NCBI RefSeq assembly: GCF_000337355.1
Contig: NZ_AOJH01000093.1
Coordinates: 11,238 to 48,919, forward strand
Direction: 5' to 3'
Length of the DNA stretch: 37,682 nt
Origin: Halorubrum kocurii JCM 14978
GTDB taxonomy: Archaea > Halobacteriota > Halobacteria > Halobacteriales > Haloferacaceae
Below, piece by piece: positions 8,298 to 15,039 of this stretch. The position numbers and the translations under genes were made by a program. Numbering within the stretch: the stretch's first letter is position 1; every line of letters starts with the position of its first letter. The notes under the pieces were generated by a model, which saw only the letters and a program-made list of their open reading frames with translations, was not told the origin of the DNA and did no database searches.

Positions 8298-8714
8298 GTG
8301 ATCCACGTCACGCGCGATCTGTTGACGGTGCTGCTCGAGCGGGCCGCCGAGCGCGACCCCGACGCGACGAGCCTGCGTCTCTCGGCCACGCGCGCCGGCG
8401 AGTTCGACGACGATACCGGCCTCGACCCGGCGACCCCGGTGTTGACCCACTTCACGCCCTCGGGGGTCGGCGGGTCGGTGAACGCCGTGTTCGGCGTCGA
8501 CATCGGGATTCCCGCCGATCGGGGCGGCGCGCGCTTCGTCTCGCACCCGGACGGGTTCCTCGGCGTGTCGAAGACGGACGACCTCGCGGCGGTCGTGCTG
8601 GTGGCGGTCCCGCCGTACGACGACGACGCGGTGGCCGCGTTCGACCGCGCCGGCGACGGGATCGAGCTGGCGGCCCTCGACGCGGCGCCGCCCGAGGAGT
8701 CGCTCCCGGAGTGA
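8298..8714 (+). CDS. Small haloarchaeal protein with a JAMM-like motif lacking the first histidine
   Basis: The 138-residue acidic protein starts at a GTG. Residues 80-94 read FVSHPDGFLGVSKTD, which fits the second half of the JAMM/MPN+ signature (HxHx7SxxD) with exact spacing: His83, seven residues, Ser91, two residues, Asp94. Val81 stands where the first metal histidine should be. The following DLAAVVLVAVPPY resembles the hydrophobic strand after the JAMM motif. Glu14 or Glu35 could be the distal glutamate. It could be an inactive MPN-type protein or an unrelated family; no activity is claimed. Confidence 0.6.
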   Translation: MIHVTRDLLTVLLERAAERDPDATSLRLSATRAGEFDDDTGLDPATPVLTHFTPSGVGGSVNAVFGVDIGIPADRGGARFVSHPDGFLGVSKTDDLAAVVLVAVPPYDDDAVAAFDRAGDGIELAALDAAPPEESLPE

Positions 8715-8807
8715 GCGCCCGCGGCGCCGATCGGGTCCGGATCGACCGGCCAGCCGCCCGCGCTCCGAGCATGGGTTTCAAACGTCCCGAGCGAGTAGCA
8801 GGTCGCA

Positions 8808-9134
8808 ATGGCAGCACGCCCACCCGGCGGCGGCGGATCCTCGGAGCCGGACGCGATCGAGTTCGGCATCGCCGTGCTCGACGAGCGGATCGAGGAGGCG
8901 GACGTGTCGTTTCCGGCGACGGCCGACGAGCTCCGCGACGCCCTCGGCGACCGCGAGGTCCCCTACGACGCCAAGGGGCGGACGATCGCGCTCGGCGAGG
9001 CGCTCGATCAGGTGCCGCAGACCCGGTTCGAAAACGAGACGGAGTTCCTCGACGCGTTGTATCCGGTGTTCGACCGCAAGCGGCGGGAGGGCGGCGGGTT
9101 CCTGACGAGCCTGCGAGACGCGCTTCCGTTCTGA
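8808..9134 (+). CDS. Small conserved haloarchaeal protein (DUF5789-like)
   Basis: The 108-residue soluble protein starts with a Gly-rich tail (MAARPPGGGGSSEPD). A compact helical domain follows: PATADELRDALGDREVPYDAKGRTIALGEALDQV, then FENETEFLDALYPVFDRKRR. The arrangement resembles the DUF5789/DUF2795 group of small haloarchaeal proteins that read like tiny winged-helix or hydrophobic-core domains. The element GGTTTCAAA near 8775, about 30 bases upstream, is a plausible box A. Function is unknown. Confidence 0.7.
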   Translation: MAARPPGGGGSSEPDAIEFGIAVLDERIEEADVSFPATADELRDALGDREVPYDAKGRTIALGEALDQVPQTRFENETEFLDALYPVFDRKRREGGGFLTSLRDALPF

Positions 9135-9169
9135 CGCCGCGAGCTCCTCGGCCGCCCGGCGTTCGGCCG

Positions 9170-9472
9170 CTAGACCTCGACTTCCGCCTCGGTCTCTGAC
9201 TCGTCGCTTCCCGTGTCGAGGCGCTCGATGATGTCGTTTATCAGCACGACGTCGCCGACGGCCCGGACCCAGCGGTACGGGACGATGACGCCCGTGTTCC
9301 CGCCGACGCGGCCGGCGAACAGCTGGTGGTTGAGCTCCGCGAGCGCGAGCCCGGTCACCGTCTGCGCGTCCAGGTCCAGCCGCACGTCCTCGATCTCGCC
9401 GACGAAGACGCCGTTGTTCGAGTACACCTCGCGACCGACGAGAGACGTGATCTCCTCCGGAGCAGCGTTCAT
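9170..9472 (-). CDS. PRC-barrel domain protein
   Basis: This 100-residue protein is one PRC-barrel domain: ITSLVGREVYSNNGVFVGEIEDVRLDLD (residues 8-35), then VTGLALAELN, then GVIVPYRWVRAVGDVVLIND and an acidic tail. PRC-barrels act in RNA processing (RimM) and photosynthetic reaction centres. In haloarchaea, stand-alone versions (CdpB1/CdpB2) take part in FtsZ-based cell division. Which group this protein belongs to cannot be told from sequence alone. The ATG at 9472 is chosen over the GTG at 9487 because box A on this strand lies 24-31 bases from it. Confidence 0.82.
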   Translation of the reverse strand: MNAAPEEITSLVGREVYSNNGVFVGEIEDVRLDLDAQTVTGLALAELNHQLFAGRVGGNTGVIVPYRWVRAVGDVVLINDIIERLDTGSDESETEAEVEV

Positions 9473-9495
9473 ATGCGATACGGTCACGAGCGCGC

Positions 9496-9503
9496 CTAAT
9501 AAG
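9496..9503 (-). promoter_or_regulatory. PRC-barrel gene box A
   Basis: On the minus strand this reads CTTATTAG. It sits 24-31 bases before the ATG at 9472 and places the transcript start at or next to it. Confidence 0.6.
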
Positions 9504-9635
9504 CGTTCGTTGTCGAACGACGCCCGTCAGACGGGACCCGCGGGGTTCCCGCCGCTCTCACAGCGACGGTCCGCCCGCTCCGGGTACCCCCGCACCCCGG
9601 GAGGGCGGGTTCCCAGGGTTCGACGACGGGGGGAG

Positions 9636-9656
9636 GTTTTTCACGGTTCGACCGTG
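9636..9656 (+). promoter_or_regulatory. Box A with overlapping inverted repeat upstream of the FAD/Fe-S oxidase gene
   Basis: A T-run (9637-9641) serves as box A. It is followed at once by CACGGT-TCG-ACCGTG (9642-9656), a perfect 6-bp inverted repeat. The repeat ends 10 bases before the ATG at 9667, exactly between the polymerase contact and the expected transcript start, where a repressor would act. Confidence 0.5.
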
Positions 9657-9666
9657 AGGAATTTGC

Positions 9667-12600
9667 ATGGCGACACACACGCCGGACCCGGATCCGCGGG
9701 ACGGGGGAGACTTCGACTACACTGGCGGCGCGGTAGAGCGACCGGACCTCGTGGACGCGTTGGAGGGCCGGGTCGACGGAGACGTGCGGTTCGACGAGTA
9801 CTCGAAGCGGCTGTACGCCACCGACGCCTCGGCGTACGAGGTCACGCCGATCGGGGTCGTGGTCCCGGAGTCGACGGCGGACGTGGCCGCGGTCCACGAG
9901 TACTGCTACGAGGAGGGGATTCCGGTGTTGCCCCGCGGGGGCGGCACCTCGCTCGCGGGCCAGACGGTCAACGAAGCGGTCGTCCTCGACCTCACCGACT
10001 CGATGGACGGGGTGCTGTCGACGGACCCGGGCGCGGGGACCGCCCGGGCGCAGGCGGGGGCGTACGTCGGCGACCTCAACGCCGCGGTCGAGCCCCACGG
10101 ACTGAAGTTCGCGCCCGACCCGGCGTGGCGCGACAAGTCCGCGCTCGGCGGGGCGATCGGCAACAACTCCACGGGCGCCCACTCGCTGAAGTACGGGAAG
10201 ACCGATCATTACGTCGAGGAGCTGGAGGTCGTGCTCGCGGACGGGACGGTGACGACGTTCGGATCGGTCGCCGTCGAGGAGCTCCGGGAGTCCGCGGACC
10301 CCGACGCCGACGACCTCCTCCCGCGGATCCACGCGGAGATCGTCCGGATCATCGACGAGAAGGCCGACGCGATCGACGAGCGCTTCCCGGAGATGAAGCG
10401 GAACGTCTCGGGCTACAACCTCGACCGCCTGCTCGCCGAGTACCGCGGCGAGTACGGCGAGGAGGGAGTGGTCAACCTCGGCCGGCTCATGGCGGGCAGC
10501 GAGGGGACGCTCGCGACGGTGACGGAGGCGACGGTCTCGCTCGTCGAGATCCCGGAGACGAAGGCGGTGGCGCTGCTCACCTACGACGACCTCCTCGACG
10601 CGATGGAGGACGTGGCGCCGATCCTCGACCACGACCCCGCCGCCGTCGAGGTGATGGACGACGTGCTCCTCGGGCTCGCCGCCGACACCCCGGAGTTCGA
10701 GGACGTCGTCGGGATGCTGCCCGACGGCACCGACTCCGTCCTCCTCGTGGAGTTCTACGCCGAGACCGACGCGGAAGGCAAGCGGAAGGTGGCGGACCTG
10801 ATCGCGGACCGGGTCGGCGACGAGGGCGCGGCCGACGCGGTCGTCCCCGAGACCGAGGTCGAGCCGCGGGAGGGCGCCGCCGACATCACGGCCCAGCCGC
10901 GACGCGCGGTCGACGCGATGGAGGCGCACGACCCGGAGCAGCGCGACCGGTTCTGGAAGATGCGCAAGGCCGGGCTCCCGATTCTCCTGTCGCGCACCAC
11001 CGACGAGAAGCACATCTCCTTCATCGAGGACTGCGCCGTCCCGCCGGAACACCTCCCCGAGTACACCCGGGAGTTCCAGGAGATCCTCGACGACAACGAC
11101 ACCTTCGCGACGTTCTACGCGCACGCCGGCCCCGGCGTGCTCCACATCCGCCCGCTGATCAACACGAAGGCGGTCGACGACGTGGACGCGATGGTCGACA
11201 TCGCCGACCGCGTCACCGACGCCGTGGTCCGGCTCGGCGGGTCGGTGTCTGGCGAGCACGGCGACGGCCGCGCCCGGACCCAGTGGAACCGGAAGCTGTA
11301 CGGCGACGACCTCTGGGACGCCTTCCGGGACCTGAAGACCGCGTTCGACCCCGACTGGCTGCTCAACCCGGGGAACGTCTGCGGCGACTTCGACATGGGC
11401 GAGAACCTCCGGTTCGACTCGGAGTACGAGTACGACGCCGGCTTCGACCCCGCGATGCAGTGGGCGATCGACAACGGGATGCAGGGGATGGTCGAGCTCT
11501 GTCACGGCTGCGGCGGCTGTCGCGGCCCGCAGGAGACCACCGGGGGCGTGATGTGCCCGACCTACCGCGCCTCCGAGGAGGAGATACAGGCGACGCGCGG
11601 CCGGGCGAACATGCTCCGCGGGGCGATCAGCGGCGAGCTCCCGGACGACCCGACCGACGACGAGTTCGTCACCGAGGTGATGGACCTGTGCGTCGGCTGT
11701 AAGGGCTGTACGAAGGACTGTCCGAGCGGCGTCGACATGGCGAAGCTCAAAGCCGAGGTCGAACACGCCCACCACGAGGAACACGGGATCGACCTCCGCA
11801 CGCGGCTGCTCGGGAACTTCGAGCGGTTGGCGCCGATCGGCTCGGCGCTCGCGCCGCTGTCGAACGTCCCCGGGAAGCTCCCCGGTGCCGGCCTCCTCGC
11901 GGAGAAGGTCCTTGGGATCGCCAAGGAGCGCGAGCTCCCCACGTTCCGCTCTGAGAGCCTGACGGACTGGTTTGAGGCCCGCGGCGGCGCCGGCGTCCCC
12001 CGCGCCGAGGCCGACCGCGACGTGCTGCTGTTCCCAGACGTGTACACCACCTACACGAATCCCGGCGCGGGGAAGGCCGCGGTCAGGGTGTTGGAGGCCG
12101 CGAACTGCCACGTCCGTATCCCTGACGTGGACGGAAGCGGGCGCCCCCCGCACTCGAAGGGGATGCTCGACGAGTCCAAGAAGGCCGCCGAGGCCGCCGT
12201 GGAGACGCTCGCGCCGGACGTGGCCGACGGCTGGGACGTGGTGGTCGTCGAGCCCACCGACGCCGTGATGCTCCAGTCCGACTACCACGACCTGCTCGAC
12301 GGCGGTGCCAGCGACGTGCCCGACGCCGACGTGGCGACCGTCTCGGAGAACACCTACGGGGTCATGGAGTACGTCGACGCCCACCGCCTCGACGAGGACA
12401 TCGACCTCGACGCGCCCACGGAGTCGCTCACCTACCACGGCCACTGCCACCAGAAGGCGACGAAGAAGGACCACCACGCGGTCGGCGTGCTCCGGCGCGC
12501 GGGGTACGGCGTCGACCCGCTCGACTCCTCCTGCTGCGGGATGGCCGGCTCGTTCGGCTACGAGGCCGAGCACTACTCGATGAGCAAGGCGATCGGCCGG

Positions 12601-12744
12601 ATCCTCTTCGATCAGATCGACGAGAGCGACGGCGACGAGGTCGTCGCGCCGGGCGCGTCCTGCCGGAGCCAACTGAAGGAGCGCGACGGCGGCGCCCCCG
12701 AGCCGCCGCACCCGGTCGAGAAGCTGGCGGCGGCGCTGGCGTAG
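9667..12744 (+). CDS. FAD-linked oxidase fused to Fe-S/CCG domains (D-lactate dehydrogenase/YdiJ type)
   Basis: This 1025-residue protein fuses a GlcD-like flavoprotein to a GlcF-like iron-sulfur half. Residues 60-115 form the FAD-binding PCMH-type domain (PRGGGTSLAGQTVNE), and SGEHGDGRAR near residue 532 lies in the FAD-oxidase C-terminal domain. A first Cys cluster is Cys612, Cys615, Cys618 and Cys630. A second is the classical CxxCxxCxxxCP at Cys675, Cys678, Cys681 and Cys685. The C-terminus has HGHCHQKA and DSSCCGMAGSFGYE (Cys956/957), the CCG cysteine-rich domain. Such fusions oxidise D-2-hydroxyacids (D-lactate, D-2-hydroxyglutarate) and pass electrons to the quinone pool. D-lactate is the likeliest substrate, by inference. 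The gene is monocistronic, with an operator-like repeat at its promoter, and its stop codon lies in a tandem repeat. Confidence 0.88.
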   Translation: MATHTPDPDPRDGGDFDYTGGAVERPDLVDALEGRVDGDVRFDEYSKRLYATDASAYEVTPIGVVVPESTADVAAVHEYCYEEGIPVLPRGGGTSLAGQTVNEAVVLDLTDSMDGVLSTDPGAGTARAQAGAYVGDLNAAVEPHGLKFAPDPAWRDKSALGGAIGNNSTGAHSLKYGKTDHYVEELEVVLADGTVTTFGSVAVEELRESADPDADDLLPRIHAEIVRIIDEKADAIDERFPEMKRNVSGYNLDRLLAEYRGEYGEEGVVNLGRLMAGSEGTLATVTEATVSLVEIPETKAVALLTYDDLLDAMEDVAPILDHDPAAVEVMDDVLLGLAADTPEFEDVVGMLPDGTDSVLLVEFYAETDAEGKRKVADLIADRVGDEGAADAVVPETEVEPREGAADITAQPRRAVDAMEAHDPEQRDRFWKMRKAGLPILLSRTTDEKHISFIEDCAVPPEHLPEYTREFQEILDDNDTFATFYAHAGPGVLHIRPLINTKAVDDVDAMVDIADRVTDAVVRLGGSVSGEHGDGRARTQWNRKLYGDDLWDAFRDLKTAFDPDWLLNPGNVCGDFDMGENLRFDSEYEYDAGFDPAMQWAIDNGMQGMVELCHGCGGCRGPQETTGGVMCPTYRASEEEIQATRGRANMLRGAISGELPDDPTDDEFVTEVMDLCVGCKGCTKDCPSGVDMAKLKAEVEHAHHEEHGIDLRTRLLGNFERLAPIGSALAPLSNVPGKLPGAGLLAEKVLGIAKERELPTFRSESLTDWFEARGGAGVPRAEADRDVLLFPDVYTTYTNPGAGKAAVRVLEAANCHVRIPDVDGSGRPPHSKGMLDESKKAAEAAVETLAPDVADGWDVVVVEPTDAVMLQSDYHDLLDGGASDVPDADVATVSENTYGVMEYVDAHRLDEDIDLDAPTESLTYHGHCHQKATKKDHHAVGVLRRAGYGVDPLDSSCCGMAGSFGYEAEHYSMSKAIGRILFDQIDESDGDEVVAPGASCRSQLKERDGGAPEPPHPVEKLAAALA

Positions 12745-12825
12745 GCGGTCGGTCCGGGCGCCGGCGCTGGCGTAAGCGGTCGGTCCGGGCGGCGGGGCCG
12801 GCCTAGGCGGTCGGTCCGAACGCCG
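12733..12825. repeat. Three 31-bp tandem repeats containing the stop codon
   Basis: Units at 12733-12763, 12764-12794 and 12795-12825 start inside the last codons of the oxidase gene. Each has a stop triplet at the same unit position: TAG at 12742, TAA at 12773, TAG at 12804. Because 31 is not a multiple of three, the stops fall in all three frames. The array fills the whole gap to the convergent gene. Confidence 0.85.
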
Positions 12826-12828
12826 GGG

Positions 12829-13830
12829 CTACTCGGTGTCGCCCTCGGCGGCCCGATCGCGCTCTCGCTCTCGCCGCCGGCCGAGGACCAGTTCGAGTCC
12901 CTTCCCGGGCCCGCCCTCGATCGGCCACCCCTTGGTGCGCCACTGTGGCGGTTCGGGCGAGAACGACGGGCACGAGCCCGAGCACTCCCGCGCGGTCGGG
13001 ACCTTCTTTTTCGCCGCGCAGTACGGGACGATCGCCCGCCCGTCGCGGCGGAGCTCGAAGTGGCGGCAGTCCGGCCGCATCGTGTCGGCGAAGGAGCGCC
13101 ACCCCTTCCCGTAGGCGCGCTCGGCGATCTCCAGTCGGTGGGTTACCGCCTCCGGGTCTCGGCGCTCGCCTTCCGCGGGCGTCAGGTCGCTCGGGTGCCA
13201 CGCCACCTCGGCCGCGTCGGCGTCGACGCCCCCTGAGAAGTCCGTCGCGAGGATCCCAGCCTCGACCGGCATCTCGCGGAGGAGGGCCGGTTCGACGCGC
13301 TCGCCGGTCGTCTCGGTCGCGACCCACGCCTCGTCCGCGAGCGCGGTCTCGACGTCGTGCGCGAGCTGGTCGGCGAGCCGGTCGGCCGCGGAGCGGTCTA
13401 GGTCCGGCTTGTTCTCGATCGCGACGATCCGGTCGACCCAGTCCGGGTACGGCCGCACGCGGCGGAGCTGGATGCGGTTGTTCCGCCGGCGCTTCTCGAT
13501 CAGGTCGCGGCCCGCGGCGCGGTGGACCGCCTGTCGGACGTAACGCCACGGGTAGCCCGGGTGCGGGAGCGCGTCGCGGTACCACGCCCACTCGGCGGGC
13601 GCGTGGCGCACGACGTGGAGGAGGTCGGAGTCGATGGTCCGGTCGCCGAACGCGCGGCGGGCCGCGAACGCGACCGGGTCGACCTCGATCACGACGGTGT
13701 CCCAGCGGCGCGCCTCGGTGCCGAGCTGACGGGCGACGATCGCCGGGCGCGGCGCTTCGCCGGGGCGCCACGCCAGCTCGGCGTACCGACAGACCAGGAG
13801 TTCGTAGCCGAACTCGGCGTCCGGGGTCAC
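12829..13830 (-). CDS. DUF5787-family protein with PD-x8-ExK and a C-terminal cysteine cluster
   Basis: This 333-residue protein matches the haloarchaeal DUF5787 family as I recall it. The N-terminus (FGYELLVCRY) precedes RWDTVVIEVDP (residues 42-52). Residues 128-145 read YPDWVDRIVAIENKPDLD, with Pro129-Asp130, Glu139 and Lys141 in PD-(D/E)xK order. They are followed by DRLADQLAHDVETALADEAWVATE, which resembles the helix and strand after the ExK strand in Cas4/RecB-type nucleases. YGKGWR and four cysteines follow (Cys255, Cys271, Cys283, Cys287), possibly a zinc or Fe-S site. Nuclease function is inference. The GTG start is fixed by a strong box A at 13851-13858. The C-terminal 40 residues are very charged and probably disordered. 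Confidence 0.75.
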   Translation of the reverse strand: MTPDAEFGYELLVCRYAELAWRPGEAPRPAIVARQLGTEARRWDTVVIEVDPVAFAARRAFGDRTIDSDLLHVVRHAPAEWAWYRDALPHPGYPWRYVRQAVHRAAGRDLIEKRRRNNRIQLRRVRPYPDWVDRIVAIENKPDLDRSAADRLADQLAHDVETALADEAWVATETTGERVEPALLREMPVEAGILATDFSGGVDADAAEVAWHPSDLTPAEGERRDPEAVTHRLEIAERAYGKGWRSFADTMRPDCRHFELRRDGRAIVPYCAAKKKVPTARECSGSCPSFSPEPPQWRTKGWPIEGGPGKGLELVLGRRRERERDRAAEGDTE

Positions 13831-13850
13831 GGTTCGGGTAGTCGACGCTG

Positions 13851-13858
13851 GTATAAAA
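13851..13858 (-). promoter_or_regulatory. DUF5787 gene box A
   Basis: On the minus strand this reads TTTTATAC. It lies 21-28 bases before the GTG at 13830 and supports a leaderless GTG start. Confidence 0.65.
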
Positions 13859-13885
13859 AACGAGCCGCCGCGTGTCGCCCGGCGG

Positions 13886-14332
13886 TCAGATGTACTCGCC
13901 GGTGTCCTCGTCTTTCCGCTCGTCGAGGTACTCGTGGGCGTCTTCGAGGATGTCGCGGGGCCCGTTCTGGGTGATCGTGTTGAGGGCCTGATCGTAGTCG
14001 CGCCACTGCAGGTCGCGGTGTTCGTTCGAGATCTCCGCGCTCGCCTCGAACGAGCGGGCGATGAACAGGTGCACCGTCTTGTGGATGGTGTTGCCGTTCG
14101 CCTCGAACACGTAGTCGTACTCCTTGCGGAAGCCGTCGATCAGCCGGAAATCCTCGATTCCGGCCTCCTCCGACACCTCCCTGATCGCCGTCTGCTGGAG
14201 CTCCTCGTCCCCCTCGACCCCGCCTTTGGGGAACTCCCAGTCCCCCGGCCGGCTCTTCAGGAGTAAGTACTCCCGTTCGCCGCGGGTGTCGCGGAAGAGG
14301 ATGGCTCCAGCGCTGGTCGCTTCGACCGTCAT
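13886..14332 (-). CDS. Nudix hydrolase (diadenosine tetraphosphatase-like)
   Basis: The 148-residue protein is a single Nudix domain. WEFPKGGVE (residues 32-40) leads into the Nudix box, with Gly37, Glu43, Arg51, Glu52, Glu55, Glu56 and Gly58 at the canonical spacing; the Glu side chains bind the catalytic Mg2+. It opens TVEATSAGAILFRD, the N-terminus typical of bis(5'-nucleosyl)-tetraphosphatase (Ap4A hydrolase) members, and has KTVHLFIARS later. It probably hydrolyses a nucleoside polyphosphate; Ap4A is the best guess. The ATG at 14332 is preferred over 14353 because the family starts MTVEAT. It converges on nothing and lies between two minus-strand-oriented gaps. Confidence 0.85.
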   Translation of the reverse strand: MTVEATSAGAILFRDTRGEREYLLLKSRPGDWEFPKGGVEGDEELQQTAIREVSEEAGIEDFRLIDGFRKEYDYVFEANGNTIHKTVHLFIARSFEASAEISNEHRDLQWRDYDQALNTITQNGPRDILEDAHEYLDERKDEDTGEYI

Positions 14333-14442
14333 TAGCGTCAGGTAAGCCACCACCCCTAAAGAGGGTGTCGGAGTCGCGAACGCACCGGCCGTTACGGCCC
14401 TCTTCGGCCGATCTGCGCCCCGTTAGTCGCCAACCGCCGCGG

Positions 14443-14450
14443 TTTTTATA
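14443..14450 (+). promoter_or_regulatory. Strong box A upstream of the S10-like gene
   Basis: TTTTTATA at 14443-14450 is a near-ideal haloarchaeal box A. It would start a transcript near 14475, leaving a leader of about 60 bases. A second T-rich element at 14496-14501 would start it nearer the ATG at 14538. Either or both may be used. Confidence 0.5.
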
Positions 14451-14537
14451 CGGCACGCTCGCCGGTGGATGTTGCGTCGCGTTCGCGGTAGATGCGTTTT
14501 TACTCCTCGGGCTACCATCCACGGACGACCCCCAGCC

Positions 14538-14870
14538 ATGACCTTCGTCACGAAACTCTCGTTCGCGTCCGGCGACCGCGACGTGCTCGCCGAGACGGTT
14601 CAGGAGCTCAAATCGACGCTCGAACGAAAGGGCGCGGAGTGTAAGGGCCCGCACGCCACGCCCGCCGAGACCGTCCGTGTCCCCCTTTATAAACAGCTCC
14701 GCGCAGGCGACGAGTTCTCGCCGTGGACCTACGACGTGTACAAGCGTTCGATGGAGATCCACGGGGCGGACGACATCGCCCGCGAGGTCGTCGGTCGCGA
14801 CTTCTCCGACTCGATACACGTCGAGGTCGAGGTCGACCAGAAGAAGCCGCTCGGTCACCGGCGGGACTGA
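14538..14870 (+). CDS. uS10/mL48-family S10-like protein
   Basis: The 110-residue protein resembles ribosomal protein uS10. It has the SGDRDVLAETVQELKSTLERKGAECKGPHATP stretch (residues 11-42) and VRVPLYKQLRAGDEFSPWTYDVYKRSMEIHG, with the S10-type 'PLY' turn and a conserved IHG strand end. It is not the standard haloarchaeal uS10, which has a different N-terminus, so it is a paralogue annotated in some genomes as a uS10/mL48-family protein. Whether it joins ribosomes is unknown. The gene stands alone, with two box A-like elements upstream and a stop codon that opens a tandem repeat. Confidence 0.72.
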   Translation: MTFVTKLSFASGDRDVLAETVQELKSTLERKGAECKGPHATPAETVRVPLYKQLRAGDEFSPWTYDVYKRSMEIHGADDIAREVVGRDFSDSIHVEVEVDQKKPLGHRRD

Positions 14871-14956
14871 GCGGACCGACCCGACGTGACTGACCGGACC
14901 GACCCGACGTGACTGACCGGACCGACCCGACGTGACTGACCGGACCGACCCGACGC
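14865..14956. repeat. Four 23-bp tandem repeats beginning at the stop codon
   Basis: Units start at 14865, 14888, 14911 and 14934 with only two base differences overall. Each contains TGA at the same position (14868, 14891, 14914, 14937). The first TGA is the stop of the S10-like gene. A 23-base period puts the copies in all three frames. There are no spacers, so this is not a CRISPR array. Confidence 0.9.
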
Positions 14957-15008
14957 CGATGCGTCGCCCTCCGCCGTCGACTCCCGGCGTCGGTGCCCGC
15001 CACGCGAC

Positions 15009-15016
15009 CTTTTAAG
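15009..15016 (+). promoter_or_regulatory. Amidohydrolase gene box A
   Basis: CTTTTAAG lies 24-31 bases before the ATG at 15040, a leaderless arrangement. Confidence 0.65.
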
Positions 15017-15039
15017 CGCGTCCGCGGCCACCGACGCTC

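Noticed and set aside
9473-9487. Upstream GTG start for the PRC-barrel protein
   Set aside because: The GTG would lie before the transcript start predicted from box A at 9496-9503, which falls at the ATG at 9472.
9496-12711. A 1071-residue minus-strand open frame opposite the FAD/Fe-S oxidase
   Set aside because: It is the antisense of a gene with unmistakable FAD and Fe-S motifs. The translation is Arg/Val/His-rich without domains, as expected in high-GC DNA.
14865-14956. Possible CRISPR array
   Set aside because: The 23-bp units are directly adjacent with no spacers, and no cas gene is present.
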